A DNA stretch of 39,157 nucleotides from Anaerolineales bacterium. GTDB lineage: Bacteria; Chloroflexota; Anaerolineae; Anaerolineales; UBA4823. The notes beneath the pieces were generated by a model. The model was given only the letters and a program-made list of their open reading frames with translations, was not told the origin of the DNA and did no database searches. The translations under genes were made by a program, and so were the position numbers. The stretch is taken from the NCBI GenBank assembly GCA_016932955.1, contig JAFGBV010000112.1, positions 1-39,157 of the forward strand. The letters are read 5' to 3'. Numbering within the stretch: the stretch's first letter is position 1; each line of letters begins with the position of its first letter. This document shows, piece after piece, positions 8,823 to 17,900 of the stretch.

Positions 8823-8917
8823 TAAGGCGATTGCTAATCCTGTACCTCATAAAAACACTTCCGTGTGCTTTGATGTTCACCCTCTCGAAAAAAGCACACT
8901 CCAACAGACAAACATAG

Positions 8918-8946
8918 TTGATAGCAAGGCGAATTTCTGCTATACT
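8918..8946 (+). promoter_or_regulatory. Sigma70-type promoter of the ATPase gene
   Basis: TTGATA (8918-8923) and TATACT (8941-8946) have a 17-base spacer and lie 47 bases before the ATG at 8994. The -10 box overlaps the inverted repeat ATACTAG/CTAGTAT. Confidence 0.75.
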
Positions 8947-8977
8947 AGTCATATAGCTAGTATGTCATTTGACTAGT
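8942..8977. promoter_or_regulatory. ACTAG inverted repeat plus third half-site (operator candidate)
   Basis: ATACTAG (8942-8948) and CTAGTAT (8957-8963) are perfect inverted 7-mers 8 bases apart. A further ACTAGT sits at 8972-8977. The cluster runs from the -10 box through the expected transcription start, the position expected for a repressor site. Confidence 0.6.
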
Positions 8978-8993
8978 GTTGCGGAGGCTTGCC

Positions 8994-10733
8994 ATGCTGG
9001 AATACATCTACCCGGAAGAAGAACAGCGTTTTTTCACCAACCGCCAACATACACTGGCTGTGCTCGGTTTGAGTCGCGAACTGCTTGGCCAGGGGGTACG
9101 CAAGCATCTGGCACTCAGCGGTTTTCGGCGTGTGGGGAAAACAGTCGTACTCAAAGAGTTCTTGCGCCGCAGCCTGCAAGGTGACCGCGACCCGGACAGT
9201 CGTCTGGCGTATATTGACCTGCCGCGCCTGGCGCTGACCCCAGAAGCCTTTGCTTTACAATATTTGGGCTATTTGATCTATTGGATGAGTGATGAAGCTC
9301 AAGGTGCAAAAGAATTCCCCGAAGGTCGCTCTCAGGGACGGGCAGAGAACCTGCTCAGTCCCCCCGCACAACTGACCACTGTCGGACAAATGGCTTTCCC
9401 TGCTTTTAGCGAGCATGTGGTACGTTTGCACCAAGAGCTGCAAAAAGAGAAACCCGATCAACATCTGCTGCTAGAGCTGGCCTTTAATGCTCCGGAGGTT
9501 TATGCCCAGGCTTCCGGGCGACGGGTGATGCTCATTTTGGATGAGTTCCCCGAGATTTTAGCGTTGAACAACTATCCGCAAATCCACGATGTGCTGGCGC
9601 TTTTCCGCTCTGTGCTCCAATCTCAATCCAGGGTCAGTTATGTGGTAGCTGGCTCGATGATTTCACTCATGGAACGTATCTTCTTAGAGGCTGACTCGCC
9701 ACTTTTTGTTCACTTTCAAATGGAAACAGTAGGGCCATTTGGACGGGAAGATTGTGATACGCTCACGCGTAGGCGTCTGACGATCGTTGCTGACCCAGTT
9801 CCAGGGGATGTGCTGGCCGCTATCTATCAGGTGACGCGGGGCCATCCATTCTACGTCTATGCCACCTGTATGCGCGTGATCGAGAATGTCTCACTGTTAA
9901 ACAAACCCCTGACTCTTGCAACTGTGCAGGAAGCCTTCACTTTAGAAACATTGAGCAGCACTGGCCGTATCTACAACCTGTGCCGTTATGTGCTGGAGCA
10001 ATCCCTGCAAGGGGTACGAGGTGAAACGATGCCCCAGGCAATCCTGCAAGTGCTGGCGCAGGAACCGGCTGGCATGGGGTTATCCGAGATAGCCAACCGG
10101 CTCAAACGCCCCAGCGGAGGCATTCGCCAGGTATTAACCTGGTTGGTAGATGTGGATCTGATTGATCAACGCGATGATAAAACCTACGGATATCGAGACC
10201 CAGTATTACAAATCTGGGTGGCCTACTACTACTCTGGATTGCAGCTCACTGGTTTGCCCAGCCAAAAGGCGCTCAGTGGCCTGGTAGCCGAACTGATGGA
10301 AAAGTACGAGCGGGTTGCCAACGAGCTGGGGCTAGCTAAAGAAAGCCAGGTGCGAGAGCTCCTGCAGGCCTTTGCCGGGCAGGAAGTAGGTGGCCAGTTG
10401 TTTGGGCTAGAGAGCACAATCAGGCTGCCAATTTTTGAACATGTTGCACCCTACTTGTCCCCGGATGGACAGGTGCAGGTGGATGCCTTGGCGATAACCA
10501 GCGATACTGAGCGACAGGAACGCTGGGCGGTGGAGATCAAATGGCGCGGGCGATTGAGTGGGCGCAAGGAGCTAGAAAAGCTGGTCGCTAATGCCCGCAA
10601 GCTGGAGGCGCGACCGTGGTTTATCTCCAAGGTTGGTTTTACCCCAGAAGCCCTGGAATTTGCTCGCCAGGCGAACATCATGGTCAGCAGCCAGGCAGAG
10701 CTTGAAGAGCTATCTAGGTTGGCAGCATCATGA
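8994..10733 (+). CDS. AAA-type ATPase with winged helix and C-terminal PD-(D/E)XK-like domain
   Basis: The ATG at 8994 is chosen over a GTG at 8976 because GGAGG lies 6 bases before it; this gives 579 aa. The N-terminal ATPase resembles the archaeal-type ATPase/DUF234 group. It has P-loop GFRRVGKT (about residues 43-50), Walker B RVMLILDEF (about 180-188) and a sensor-like VSYVVAGS. A winged helix follows (MGLSEIANRLKRPSGGIRQV, about 362-381). The C-terminal region carries VDALAI and WAVEIKW, spaced like the D and ExK of a PD-(D/E)XK nuclease fold, as in DUF234 proteins. The function of these ATPases is not established; mobile, defence or toxin-like roles are suspected. It diverges from fic and lies just inside the second 41-bp repeat. 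Confidence 0.85.
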   Translation: MLEYIYPEEEQRFFTNRQHTLAVLGLSRELLGQGVRKHLALSGFRRVGKTVVLKEFLRRSLQGDRDPDSRLAYIDLPRLALTPEAFALQYLGYLIYWMSDEAQGAKEFPEGRSQGRAENLLSPPAQLTTVGQMAFPAFSEHVVRLHQELQKEKPDQHLLLELAFNAPEVYAQASGRRVMLILDEFPEILALNNYPQIHDVLALFRSVLQSQSRVSYVVAGSMISLMERIFLEADSPLFVHFQMETVGPFGREDCDTLTRRRLTIVADPVPGDVLAAIYQVTRGHPFYVYATCMRVIENVSLLNKPLTLATVQEAFTLETLSSTGRIYNLCRYVLEQSLQGVRGETMPQAILQVLAQEPAGMGLSEIANRLKRPSGGIRQVLTWLVDVDLIDQRDDKTYGYRDPVLQIWVAYYYSGLQLTGLPSQKALSGLVAELMEKYERVANELGLAKESQVRELLQAFAGQEVGGQLFGLESTIRLPIFEHVAPYLSPDGQVQVDALAITSDTERQERWAVEIKWRGRLSGRKELEKLVANARKLEARPWFISKVGFTPEALEFARQANIMVSSQAELEELSRLAAS

Positions 10734-10949
10734 AACTTCGCCAAGCAGACCTTAGAACAAACGCGGTTTAATCTGCTCGGCAGCCTTGCAAACTAAGGGT
10801 CGCCCACGTTCATGATAGAAAAATTACATTGTGCTCTGATAAGGGTGGATGTAGGGGAGAATTAGTACCAGCTTGCAAGGACAGAATGGGCTTGCTGGAT
10901 TGATTTTTATTATTCGGCATGAATTTCAATCAATGCCGGGCAAAATTTG
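10734..10949. other. Intergenic region with bulged hairpins before repeat copy 2
   Basis: No gene is visible. CCAGC-TTG-CAAG and CTTGCTGG (about 10869-10898) can fold into a stem with a 3-base bulge. CGGCAT and ATGCCG (about 10916-10938) form a second stem. Together with the adjacent 41-bp repeat these give a roughly 120-base run of imperfect palindromes, which looks more like a recombination or structured-DNA site than a terminator. Confidence 0.4.
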
Positions 10950-10990
10950 CTTGTTATGCGACGGCTTTGAGGCTAAAATAGTCGTACAAG
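10950..10990 (+). repeat. 41-bp direct repeat, copy 2 (candidate recombination site)
   Basis: The segment begins CTTGTTATGCGAC and ends GGCTAAAATAGTCGTACAAG, the same orientation as copy 1, with four mismatches in 41. The left arm CTTGT-TATG-CGAC and the right arm, read on the other strand as CTTGT-A-CGACT, are imperfect inverted repeats differing by a 3-base bulge. It lies 217 bases after the ATPase stop and 283 before the first WD40 kinase. Confidence 0.75.
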
Positions 10991-11176
10991 GTGGCTTATT
11001 CGACTGGAATCAAGCGATAGTATTTCCGCCGCGACAACCAAGAATTTGCGTAAAAAACCTGCCAGTATATGTGCTGGTACTCAGTTCATAAGTGTATTGG
11101 CATGGGAAAGTCAGGCGAAGCAGATTGCTCGATTGGCGCAGTTGGTCGAGAAGACTGCTCTTTAACTCAATTTAAG

Positions 11177-11191
11177 CTGGTCCTGGACCAG
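11177..11191. promoter_or_regulatory. 15-bp perfect palindrome upstream of the WD40-kinase operon
   Basis: CTGGTCC-T-GGACCAG is a perfect inverted repeat lying 83 bases before the start codon of the first WD40 kinase. Possible roles are an operator or an mRNA-leader hairpin. No T-run follows, so a terminator is unlikely. The rest of 10991-11273 shows no gene. Confidence 0.4.
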
Positions 11192-11273
11192 TGGCTGAAA
11201 TCACCCCGATTTATTGAGATGATACGCTATAAATAATGCTTTAACAAAAAACCTGTTTATTCCAGGAGAAACG

Positions 11274-14200
11274 ATGAGCAAGGATCAAACCCCAAGAGAA
11301 GCGCAACAAAGCTCTGATGGTTCTACGCCAGGAGCCACAAGAGCTTATGATCAGCCGGTTGACCAGAAGATTCTTGCCCTGGCTGAAGCGTCGGTTGCAT
11401 CGGATTGGAAGGTCGGTGATCTGATCCTGGATACCTATGAAGTAAGAGGCGTCTTGGGGGAAGGCGGTATGGGTGTCGTTTATATGGTTCACCATATGCG
11501 TTGGGATATGGATCTGGCGGTAAAATGCCCCAAGCCGGAAGTTTTTCTTACAACCAATGGGAAAGATAACTTCATACGCGAATGTGAGACCTGGATAAAC
11601 CTGGGGCTGCACCCACACATCGTGTCTTGTTACTACGTACGTACTTTAGGTGGCACGCCGCGCGTCTTCGCGGAATATGTACAAGCGGGCAGCTTGAAGG
11701 AATGGATTGCGAGTCACAGACTGTATGATGGAGGAAAAGAGAAAGCCATTAAACGGATGATAGATATTGCGATCCAGATAGCCTGGGGATTGAATTATGC
11801 ACACGAGCAGGGAGTAGTACACCAGGATGTTAAGCCCGCGAATGTGATGATTGCCTCTGATGGTACCGCTAAGGTGACTGATTTTGGTATGGCGAAGGCG
11901 CAAGCAGCGGCGGGAGTGGTGGTTCAAACTGGTCAGAGCATCCTGGTTAGCTCGGGAGGCTTGACACCGGCCTATTGTTCGCCCGAGCAAGCTGATCACC
12001 AACCCTTATCGCGTGAAACGGATATCTGGAGCTGGGGAGTGAGTGTCCTGGAGATGTTCACCAGTGAGGTGACCTGGTTATCCGGAGTAATTGCGCCGGA
12101 GGCATTGAAGGATTTTTTGAAAATGAAAGCAAAACGAGATGATATTCCCGAGATTCCAGGCAGCATTGTAAATCTCTTAATGCAGTGTTTTCAAAATAAC
12201 CCTGAAGATAGGCCAGCGAATGCAGGGGTCATCACAGCGAAACTGAGGGAGATCTACCAGCAAGAGACGGGGGATGTTTACCTTCGTGCCGACCCGGCAG
12301 GGTTGGAATTGATGGCGGATAGCCTGAACAACCATGCTCTTTCGCGGCAAGACCTGGGAGATGAAGATGGGGCCCATCAACTCTGGCAGAAAGCACTGGA
12401 AGCAGATCCGTTGCATCTGGAAAGCATCTATAATCTGGGTCTGCAAAACTGGCGGCACGGGGAGATCTCCGATCTTGAACTGCTGACAACGCTACGACAG
12501 ACTGGCGCTTCCGGAAAGGACAATCGTCAACTTGCCTGGATGCAAGCTCAAGTAGATCTGGAGAGAGGTGATTTTGAAGCTGCCTACCAGGGACTGATTA
12601 AATTACCGGAAGGAGAACATACTCACCCAGATATTGCGCCGTTATTGCAGCGAGTGACCGATCTACGACCAGGTACAGAAATTAGTCGGAGCTTTAGCAT
12701 GGGACATACCAATTTCGTGACTTGGGTCAGCTTGAGTACCGACGGGCGCTTGGCTCTATCAAGGAGCTGGCAGTATCTGATCTTGTGGGATGTATCCACC
12801 GATCAACATGTGCGTACATTTGAGGGAATAGAAAATGTCAACTCCTTCTGCATGAGCGCAGATGGAAGCCTAATTCTCCTGGGAAGAGATAATAACACCC
12901 TGGTGCTTCTGGAAGTGGCCAGCGGGAGATTCTTGCGCACCTTTAAGGGACATACTGATATCGTGAACTCAGTCAGCCTGAGCGCAGACGGACGCCTTGC
13001 CCTTTCAGGTAGTCGAGATAATACCCTCAAACTGTGGGATGTGCCCAGCGGGGCATGTTTACGCACTTTCTATGGACATACCAGCGCGGTGAACTCAGTC
13101 TGCCTGAGTGCAGATGGACAACTGGCTGCTTCAGGTAGTTACGATAGAACTCTGAAACTGTGGGAGGTTTCCAGCGGGGAATGCCTGCGTACTTTTTTAA
13201 CTGGACACTGGGATTCGATAACTTATGTTGATTTGAGTGCAGATGGATGCCTGGCTATCTCAAAGGGTAAGGACGGCAACCTGAAACTGTGGGATGTTTC
13301 CAGTGGCCGATGTCTGCGCACCCTACAGATATTTGGGCCTGCCTGTATGAGCGCAGATGGCTGCTATCTCCTTACTGGGAATGGAGATAAAACCTTGAAA
13401 TTATGGGAAGTCGCCAGGGGAAGATGTCTGCGCACTTGGACTTGTACCCACCCCGAACATACCGTTGAATCAGTCTACCTGAGCAAAGATGCACGCTTTG
13501 CACTCTCTGGTAGTTTGGAAGGCAGCCTGATATTGTGGAAATTGGACCCAGAAAGGGATTCTTATAGTGCTCATCCGGTATTTAGCCGTGTAAGCCTGAC
13601 CCAGGATATGGATGAGAGCCATGCGCTATTCATGCAGAAAATGGAGGATGCCAGACAGGCACTTGTACAGAATAACGACCGGATTGCCCTGTCCAGCCTA
13701 AAACTGGTTCGCGAAATCCAGGAGTATGTGAGGAATGCCGAGGCGATGGAACTCTGGAAGGCGTTGTATATCCGGCAGGTGAAATCCAATTTCTCTACCG
13801 GGTGGCAAGCATCTGTCAACTACGAATTCCTCAACGGCTGGCCACCGAACTCTATTTGCCTGAGCGCGGATGGGCGTCTGGCACTCTCTGGTTTTTCTGA
13901 CAATACCCTAAACCTTTTGGATGTGTCCAGCGGGAGATGCCTGCGCACCATCACTATATCCGGTGATAATTTTGGGAACACAGTTTTTTTGAGCGCAGAT
14001 GGGCAGATGATCCTTTCAGGGGGAAAAAGTGATAAAACCCTGAAATTGTGGGATGCGCTCACCGGCAGATGCTTACGCACGTTCACGGGACATATCGATA
14101 GGGTGAACTCAGTCTACCTGAGCGCTGACGGAGATCTGGCCCTTTCTGGAAGTAACGATATGACCCTGAAAGTGTGGGAGGTGTCCAGCGGGAAATGCCT

Positions 14201-14978
14201 GCGTACCTTGCAGCGGCACTCTGGCGGGGTATTCTCAGTCTGTTTCAGTGCAGACGGACGCTATGCTCTATCCGGGAGTGGAGATAAAACCTTGATCATG
14301 TGGGATGTATCGAGCGGTCAATGCCTGCGAACCTTGAAAGGACACGCTGGCGTGATTACTTCAGTCTGCCTGAGCACAGACGGGCGCTACGCCCTCTCCG
14401 GGAGTATAGATAAAACCCTGAAGCTGTGGGATATACCCAGCGGGAAATGCCTGCGAACTTTCGTGGGGCATACCCAACCGGTGACCTCAGTTTGCCTGAG
14501 CCTGGATGGGCGCTTTTCCATCTCGGGCAGTTACGACAAGACCCTGAAATTATGGGAGGTATCCAGCGGTCAATGTCTGTACACCTTTGAAGGGCACTTC
14601 GGTAAAGTAAACACAGTTTGTCTGAGTATGGATGGACGCCTGGCCATCTCGGGTAGTGATGACGGTACCATGAAATTGTGGGTTCTGGATTGGAACCTGG
14701 AAGTGCACGAACCGGCGGATTGGGATGAAAGAACCAGACCTTATCTGACCAATTTTTTAACCTTGCATAGTTCACTGACCATAAAAAGCGAAGGGCTTCT
14801 CGGATTGAAAAAGGTCTATGTTTGGGAATTACCCATATGGGACGAGAATGATTTTCAGGAACTGCTCTTCACCCTGGGTTGTGCGGGCTACGGCTGGCTG
14901 CGTCCGGAGGGCGTACGCCATGAACTGGAGAAGATGGCCGGCGAATGGCAGGGCCCGCCCCGGCTGCCTGGCACATAG
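11274..14978 (+). CDS. Ser/Thr protein kinase with TPR and two seven-bladed WD40 propellers
   Basis: This 1234-aa protein starts at an ATG with AGGAGA 5 bases upstream. The kinase (about 55-325) has GEGGMGVVY, the ATP lysine in LAVK, catalytic loop HQDVKPANV and VTDFG. The loop has HQD instead of HRD, which is unusual for a bacterial Hanks-type kinase. TPR-like helices (about 350-460) follow an IYQQETGDVY linker. Seven WD40 repeats (about 472-760), a helical linker (about 765-850) and seven more (about 851-1140) follow, many ending LKLWDVSSGxCLRT. The last 90 residues contain ENDFQELLFTLGCAGYGWLR, shared with the downstream paralogue and unknown to me. No membrane segment is present, so it is probably a cytoplasmic signalling scaffold. 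It is the first gene of a three-kinase plus-strand operon. Confidence 0.92.
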   Translation: MSKDQTPREAQQSSDGSTPGATRAYDQPVDQKILALAEASVASDWKVGDLILDTYEVRGVLGEGGMGVVYMVHHMRWDMDLAVKCPKPEVFLTTNGKDNFIRECETWINLGLHPHIVSCYYVRTLGGTPRVFAEYVQAGSLKEWIASHRLYDGGKEKAIKRMIDIAIQIAWGLNYAHEQGVVHQDVKPANVMIASDGTAKVTDFGMAKAQAAAGVVVQTGQSILVSSGGLTPAYCSPEQADHQPLSRETDIWSWGVSVLEMFTSEVTWLSGVIAPEALKDFLKMKAKRDDIPEIPGSIVNLLMQCFQNNPEDRPANAGVITAKLREIYQQETGDVYLRADPAGLELMADSLNNHALSRQDLGDEDGAHQLWQKALEADPLHLESIYNLGLQNWRHGEISDLELLTTLRQTGASGKDNRQLAWMQAQVDLERGDFEAAYQGLIKLPEGEHTHPDIAPLLQRVTDLRPGTEISRSFSMGHTNFVTWVSLSTDGRLALSRSWQYLILWDVSTDQHVRTFEGIENVNSFCMSADGSLILLGRDNNTLVLLEVASGRFLRTFKGHTDIVNSVSLSADGRLALSGSRDNTLKLWDVPSGACLRTFYGHTSAVNSVCLSADGQLAASGSYDRTLKLWEVSSGECLRTFLTGHWDSITYVDLSADGCLAISKGKDGNLKLWDVSSGRCLRTLQIFGPACMSADGCYLLTGNGDKTLKLWEVARGRCLRTWTCTHPEHTVESVYLSKDARFALSGSLEGSLILWKLDPERDSYSAHPVFSRVSLTQDMDESHALFMQKMEDARQALVQNNDRIALSSLKLVREIQEYVRNAEAMELWKALYIRQVKSNFSTGWQASVNYEFLNGWPPNSICLSADGRLALSGFSDNTLNLLDVSSGRCLRTITISGDNFGNTVFLSADGQMILSGGKSDKTLKLWDALTGRCLRTFTGHIDRVNSVYLSADGDLALSGSNDMTLKVWEVSSGKCLRTLQRHSGGVFSVCFSADGRYALSGSGDKTLIMWDVSSGQCLRTLKGHAGVITSVCLSTDGRYALSGSIDKTLKLWDIPSGKCLRTFVGHTQPVTSVCLSLDGRFSISGSYDKTLKLWEVSSGQCLYTFEGHFGKVNTVCLSMDGRLAISGSDDGTMKLWVLDWNLEVHEPADWDERTRPYLTNFLTLHSSLTIKSEGLLGLKKVYVWELPIWDENDFQELLFTLGCAGYGWLRPEGVRHELEKMAGEWQGPPRLPGT

Positions 14979-14995
14979 CGTAGAAAGGATGATTG

Positions 14996-17900
14996 ATGAA
15001 CAATAATCAAATGCAAGGAAAAAATCCTCAAATACCTGATTCTACCCAACAGGCAACAAAAGCCTACAGCTGGCAGGCAGATCAGAATGCACTGGCCCAG
15101 AATGAAGCATTGGTTGCTCCGGTATGGGAAATTGGTGACGTCATTCTTGATCTGTACGAAATCAAAGAACTGTACAGCGGAGGCGGAATGGGCCTGGTGT
15201 ATAAGATCCATCACCGAGGTTGGGACGCTGACCTGGCGGTGAAAAGCCCGCGCACGGAGTACTTCCAGACCGATGAGCACCGGAAAAACTTCGTCCGCGA
15301 AGCTGAAACCTGGGTAAACCTGGGGTTGCATCCGCACATCGTGTGTTGTTATTATGTTCGCACCCTAGGAGGCATCCCGCGCGTGTTTGTTGAGTACGTC
15401 GAGGGCGGCAGTTTAAAGGAATGGATAGACCGGCGAACGTTATACCAGGGTGGACAGGAGCAAGCGCTGGAGAGGATGCTGAATGTGGCGATCCAGTTTG
15501 CATGGGGATTGCAATACGCGCACGAGGCCGGGCTGGTGCACCAGGATGTGAAACCCGCCAATGTGATGATGAAGCCGGATGGCACGGCGAGAGTGACGGA
15601 CTTCGGCCTGGCCAAGGCGCGCAGCACGACCGGTGAAGTGCCAATCATGGCAAACCAGAGCATCTTGATGAGCGCGGGTGGTATGACCCCCGCATATTGC
15701 TCACCGGAGCAAGCCGAGCACCAGCCACTCACCCGCAAGACAGATATCTGGAGTTGGGGTGTCTCGATACTTGAAATGTTCGTGGGTGAAGTGACCTGGC
15801 TGGCTGGGCAGGCAGCTGCGCAAGCACTGTCCGGTTACCTGGAGACCGGGCCGGAAGACAAGGCGATTCCAGCGATGCCTGCTGCTTTATCTGCCCTTCT
15901 CCAGCGGTGTTTTCTGCATAATCCAGATGAGCGCCCCAGGGATATGGTAGTAATTGCAGCCACAATGCAGCAGATTTATGCCCGGGAAACCGGGCAGGCC
16001 TATGCGCGGCCTGCGCCGCAAGCTTCCGAGCTGCAGGCAGACAGTATAAATAACAAGGCCTTGTCGCTCTACGACTTGGGCCACACAGCTGAAGCGGAAG
16101 CACTCTGGCAGAACAACCTAAAGGCCAACCCGATGCATCTTGAAACCTGCTATAACCTGGGTCTAGTGGAGTGGCGCGCCTCGAAAAAAGACGACCTGAA
16201 GTTTTTGAAAGATCTACAGGCCGCAACTGCCTCACAGGATGATTGGCGTTTGGGCTGGCTGATGAGTCAGGTACATTTGGAGCGCAGGGACATTGTTCAG
16301 GCAGCGGCGATTTTGGAAAGGTTGCCTAAGGATGCAACCGCCCGCCCGGAAGTGGCCACAGTGCTTCGCCACGCTGGAGAATTTTCCAGGCCAAAGCCCC
16401 GGCTGGGCTGGACAGAGACTGAATATGCGGGAAATGTGAACTCTGTTTGCCTGGATGCGGTTGGGCGTAATGCCCTCTCGGGGAGCAATGATAATACACT
16501 TTCGCTATGGGATGGAGCCACCGGTGATTGCGTGCGCACATTTGTTGGGCATGGGGATGTAGTCGAATCCGTTTGCCTGAGCGTGGACAGGCGGTTTGCT
16601 CTATCGGGGAGCAGCGATTGCACCCTCAAATATTGGGAGGTAGCCACCGGGAGGTGCCTGCGTACCCTCGTAGGGCATACATATTCTGTGAACTCCGTCT
16701 GCCTGAGCGCGGATGGGCGGTATGCCCTTTCGGGCAGCGGGGATAACACCCTCAAGTTCTGGAATGTCTCGTCAGGCCAGTGTATGCGGACGTTCACTGG
16801 GCATACAAATGGATTGTTATCTGTCTGCCTGAGCCTGGATGGGCGGTATGCCCTTTCGGGGAGCGCGGATAAGACTCTAAAGCTCTGGGAATTGGCCACG
16901 GGGAAGTGCCTGCGAACGTTTACAGGGCATACGGAATTTGTGAACTCTGTCTGTCTGAGTGCGGATGGTTGCTACGCACTCTCAGGAAGCAATGATAGGA
17001 CACTCAAGCTCTGGGAAGTGGCGACCGGGAAATGCGTACGTACGTTTATAGGACACTCGAATTATGTTCTTTCCGTGTGCCTAAGTGCGGATGGACGGTA
17101 TGCGCTTTCGGGGAGCGAGGACAATACCCTCAAACTTTGGGAAGTGGCAACCGGGAGGTGTGTGCGAACGTTTGAAGGACACTCAAGCTGGGTTCTTTCT
17201 GTGAGTCTGAGCGCAGATGGGAGGTATGCACTCTCGGGATGTGATTATGCAATCTCGGGCAGCGGGGATCATACCCTTAAACTCTGGGATGTCTCGCCGG
17301 AATATTGTGCGGCGTTTGCTGTCTCGCATATCGTCACCAGCGCCACCGCTTCCCAATTTGAGCGTTTGCTGGCAGAAGCGCAGGCGGCCCGGCAACGTGG
17401 CGAGCGTGAGGCTGAACTGCGCGCCTTGCAGAATGCCAGGCTGGTGCCCGGTTACGAACACAACCCTGAAATCAGAGAAGCATGGAGCCAACTCTCCCGG
17501 CAGGTGCGGCGTGCTTCGTTGCGAGCCGGTTGGCTTGCACGCACATTTATTGGGCACGTGGATGGAGTCAATTCAGTGTGCCTGAGTGTGGATGGACGGT
17601 ACGCTCTCTCGGGGAGCGGAGAAATATACCCAGACTCGCAGGGCACAAAATATTGCCTGAAGCTCTGGGATATGGCAACGGGGAAATGTTTGCGGACGTT
17701 TGAAGGGCATAGATCCCTGGTGACCTCGGTGTGTTTTAGCGCGGATGGGCGGTATGCCTTCTCGGGGAGCGAAGATAATACCATCAAGCTCTGGGAGTTA
17801 GAAACGGGAAAGTGTTTGAGAACGATCGAAGGGCACACTTCTAAGGTAATGTCCGTGTCCCTGAGTAGGGATGGACGGTATTGTTTCTCAGCGAGCTTGG

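Noticed and set aside
8976..8993. GTG start of the ATPase at 8976
   Set aside because: GGAGG lies inside this stretch, 6 bases before the ATG at 8994, making the ATG the better start.
5748..10990. Integron attC sites
   Set aside because: Bulged palindromic arms are reminiscent, but the GTTRRRY/RYYYAAC ends are not present and the recombinase is not of the IntI type as far as I can see.
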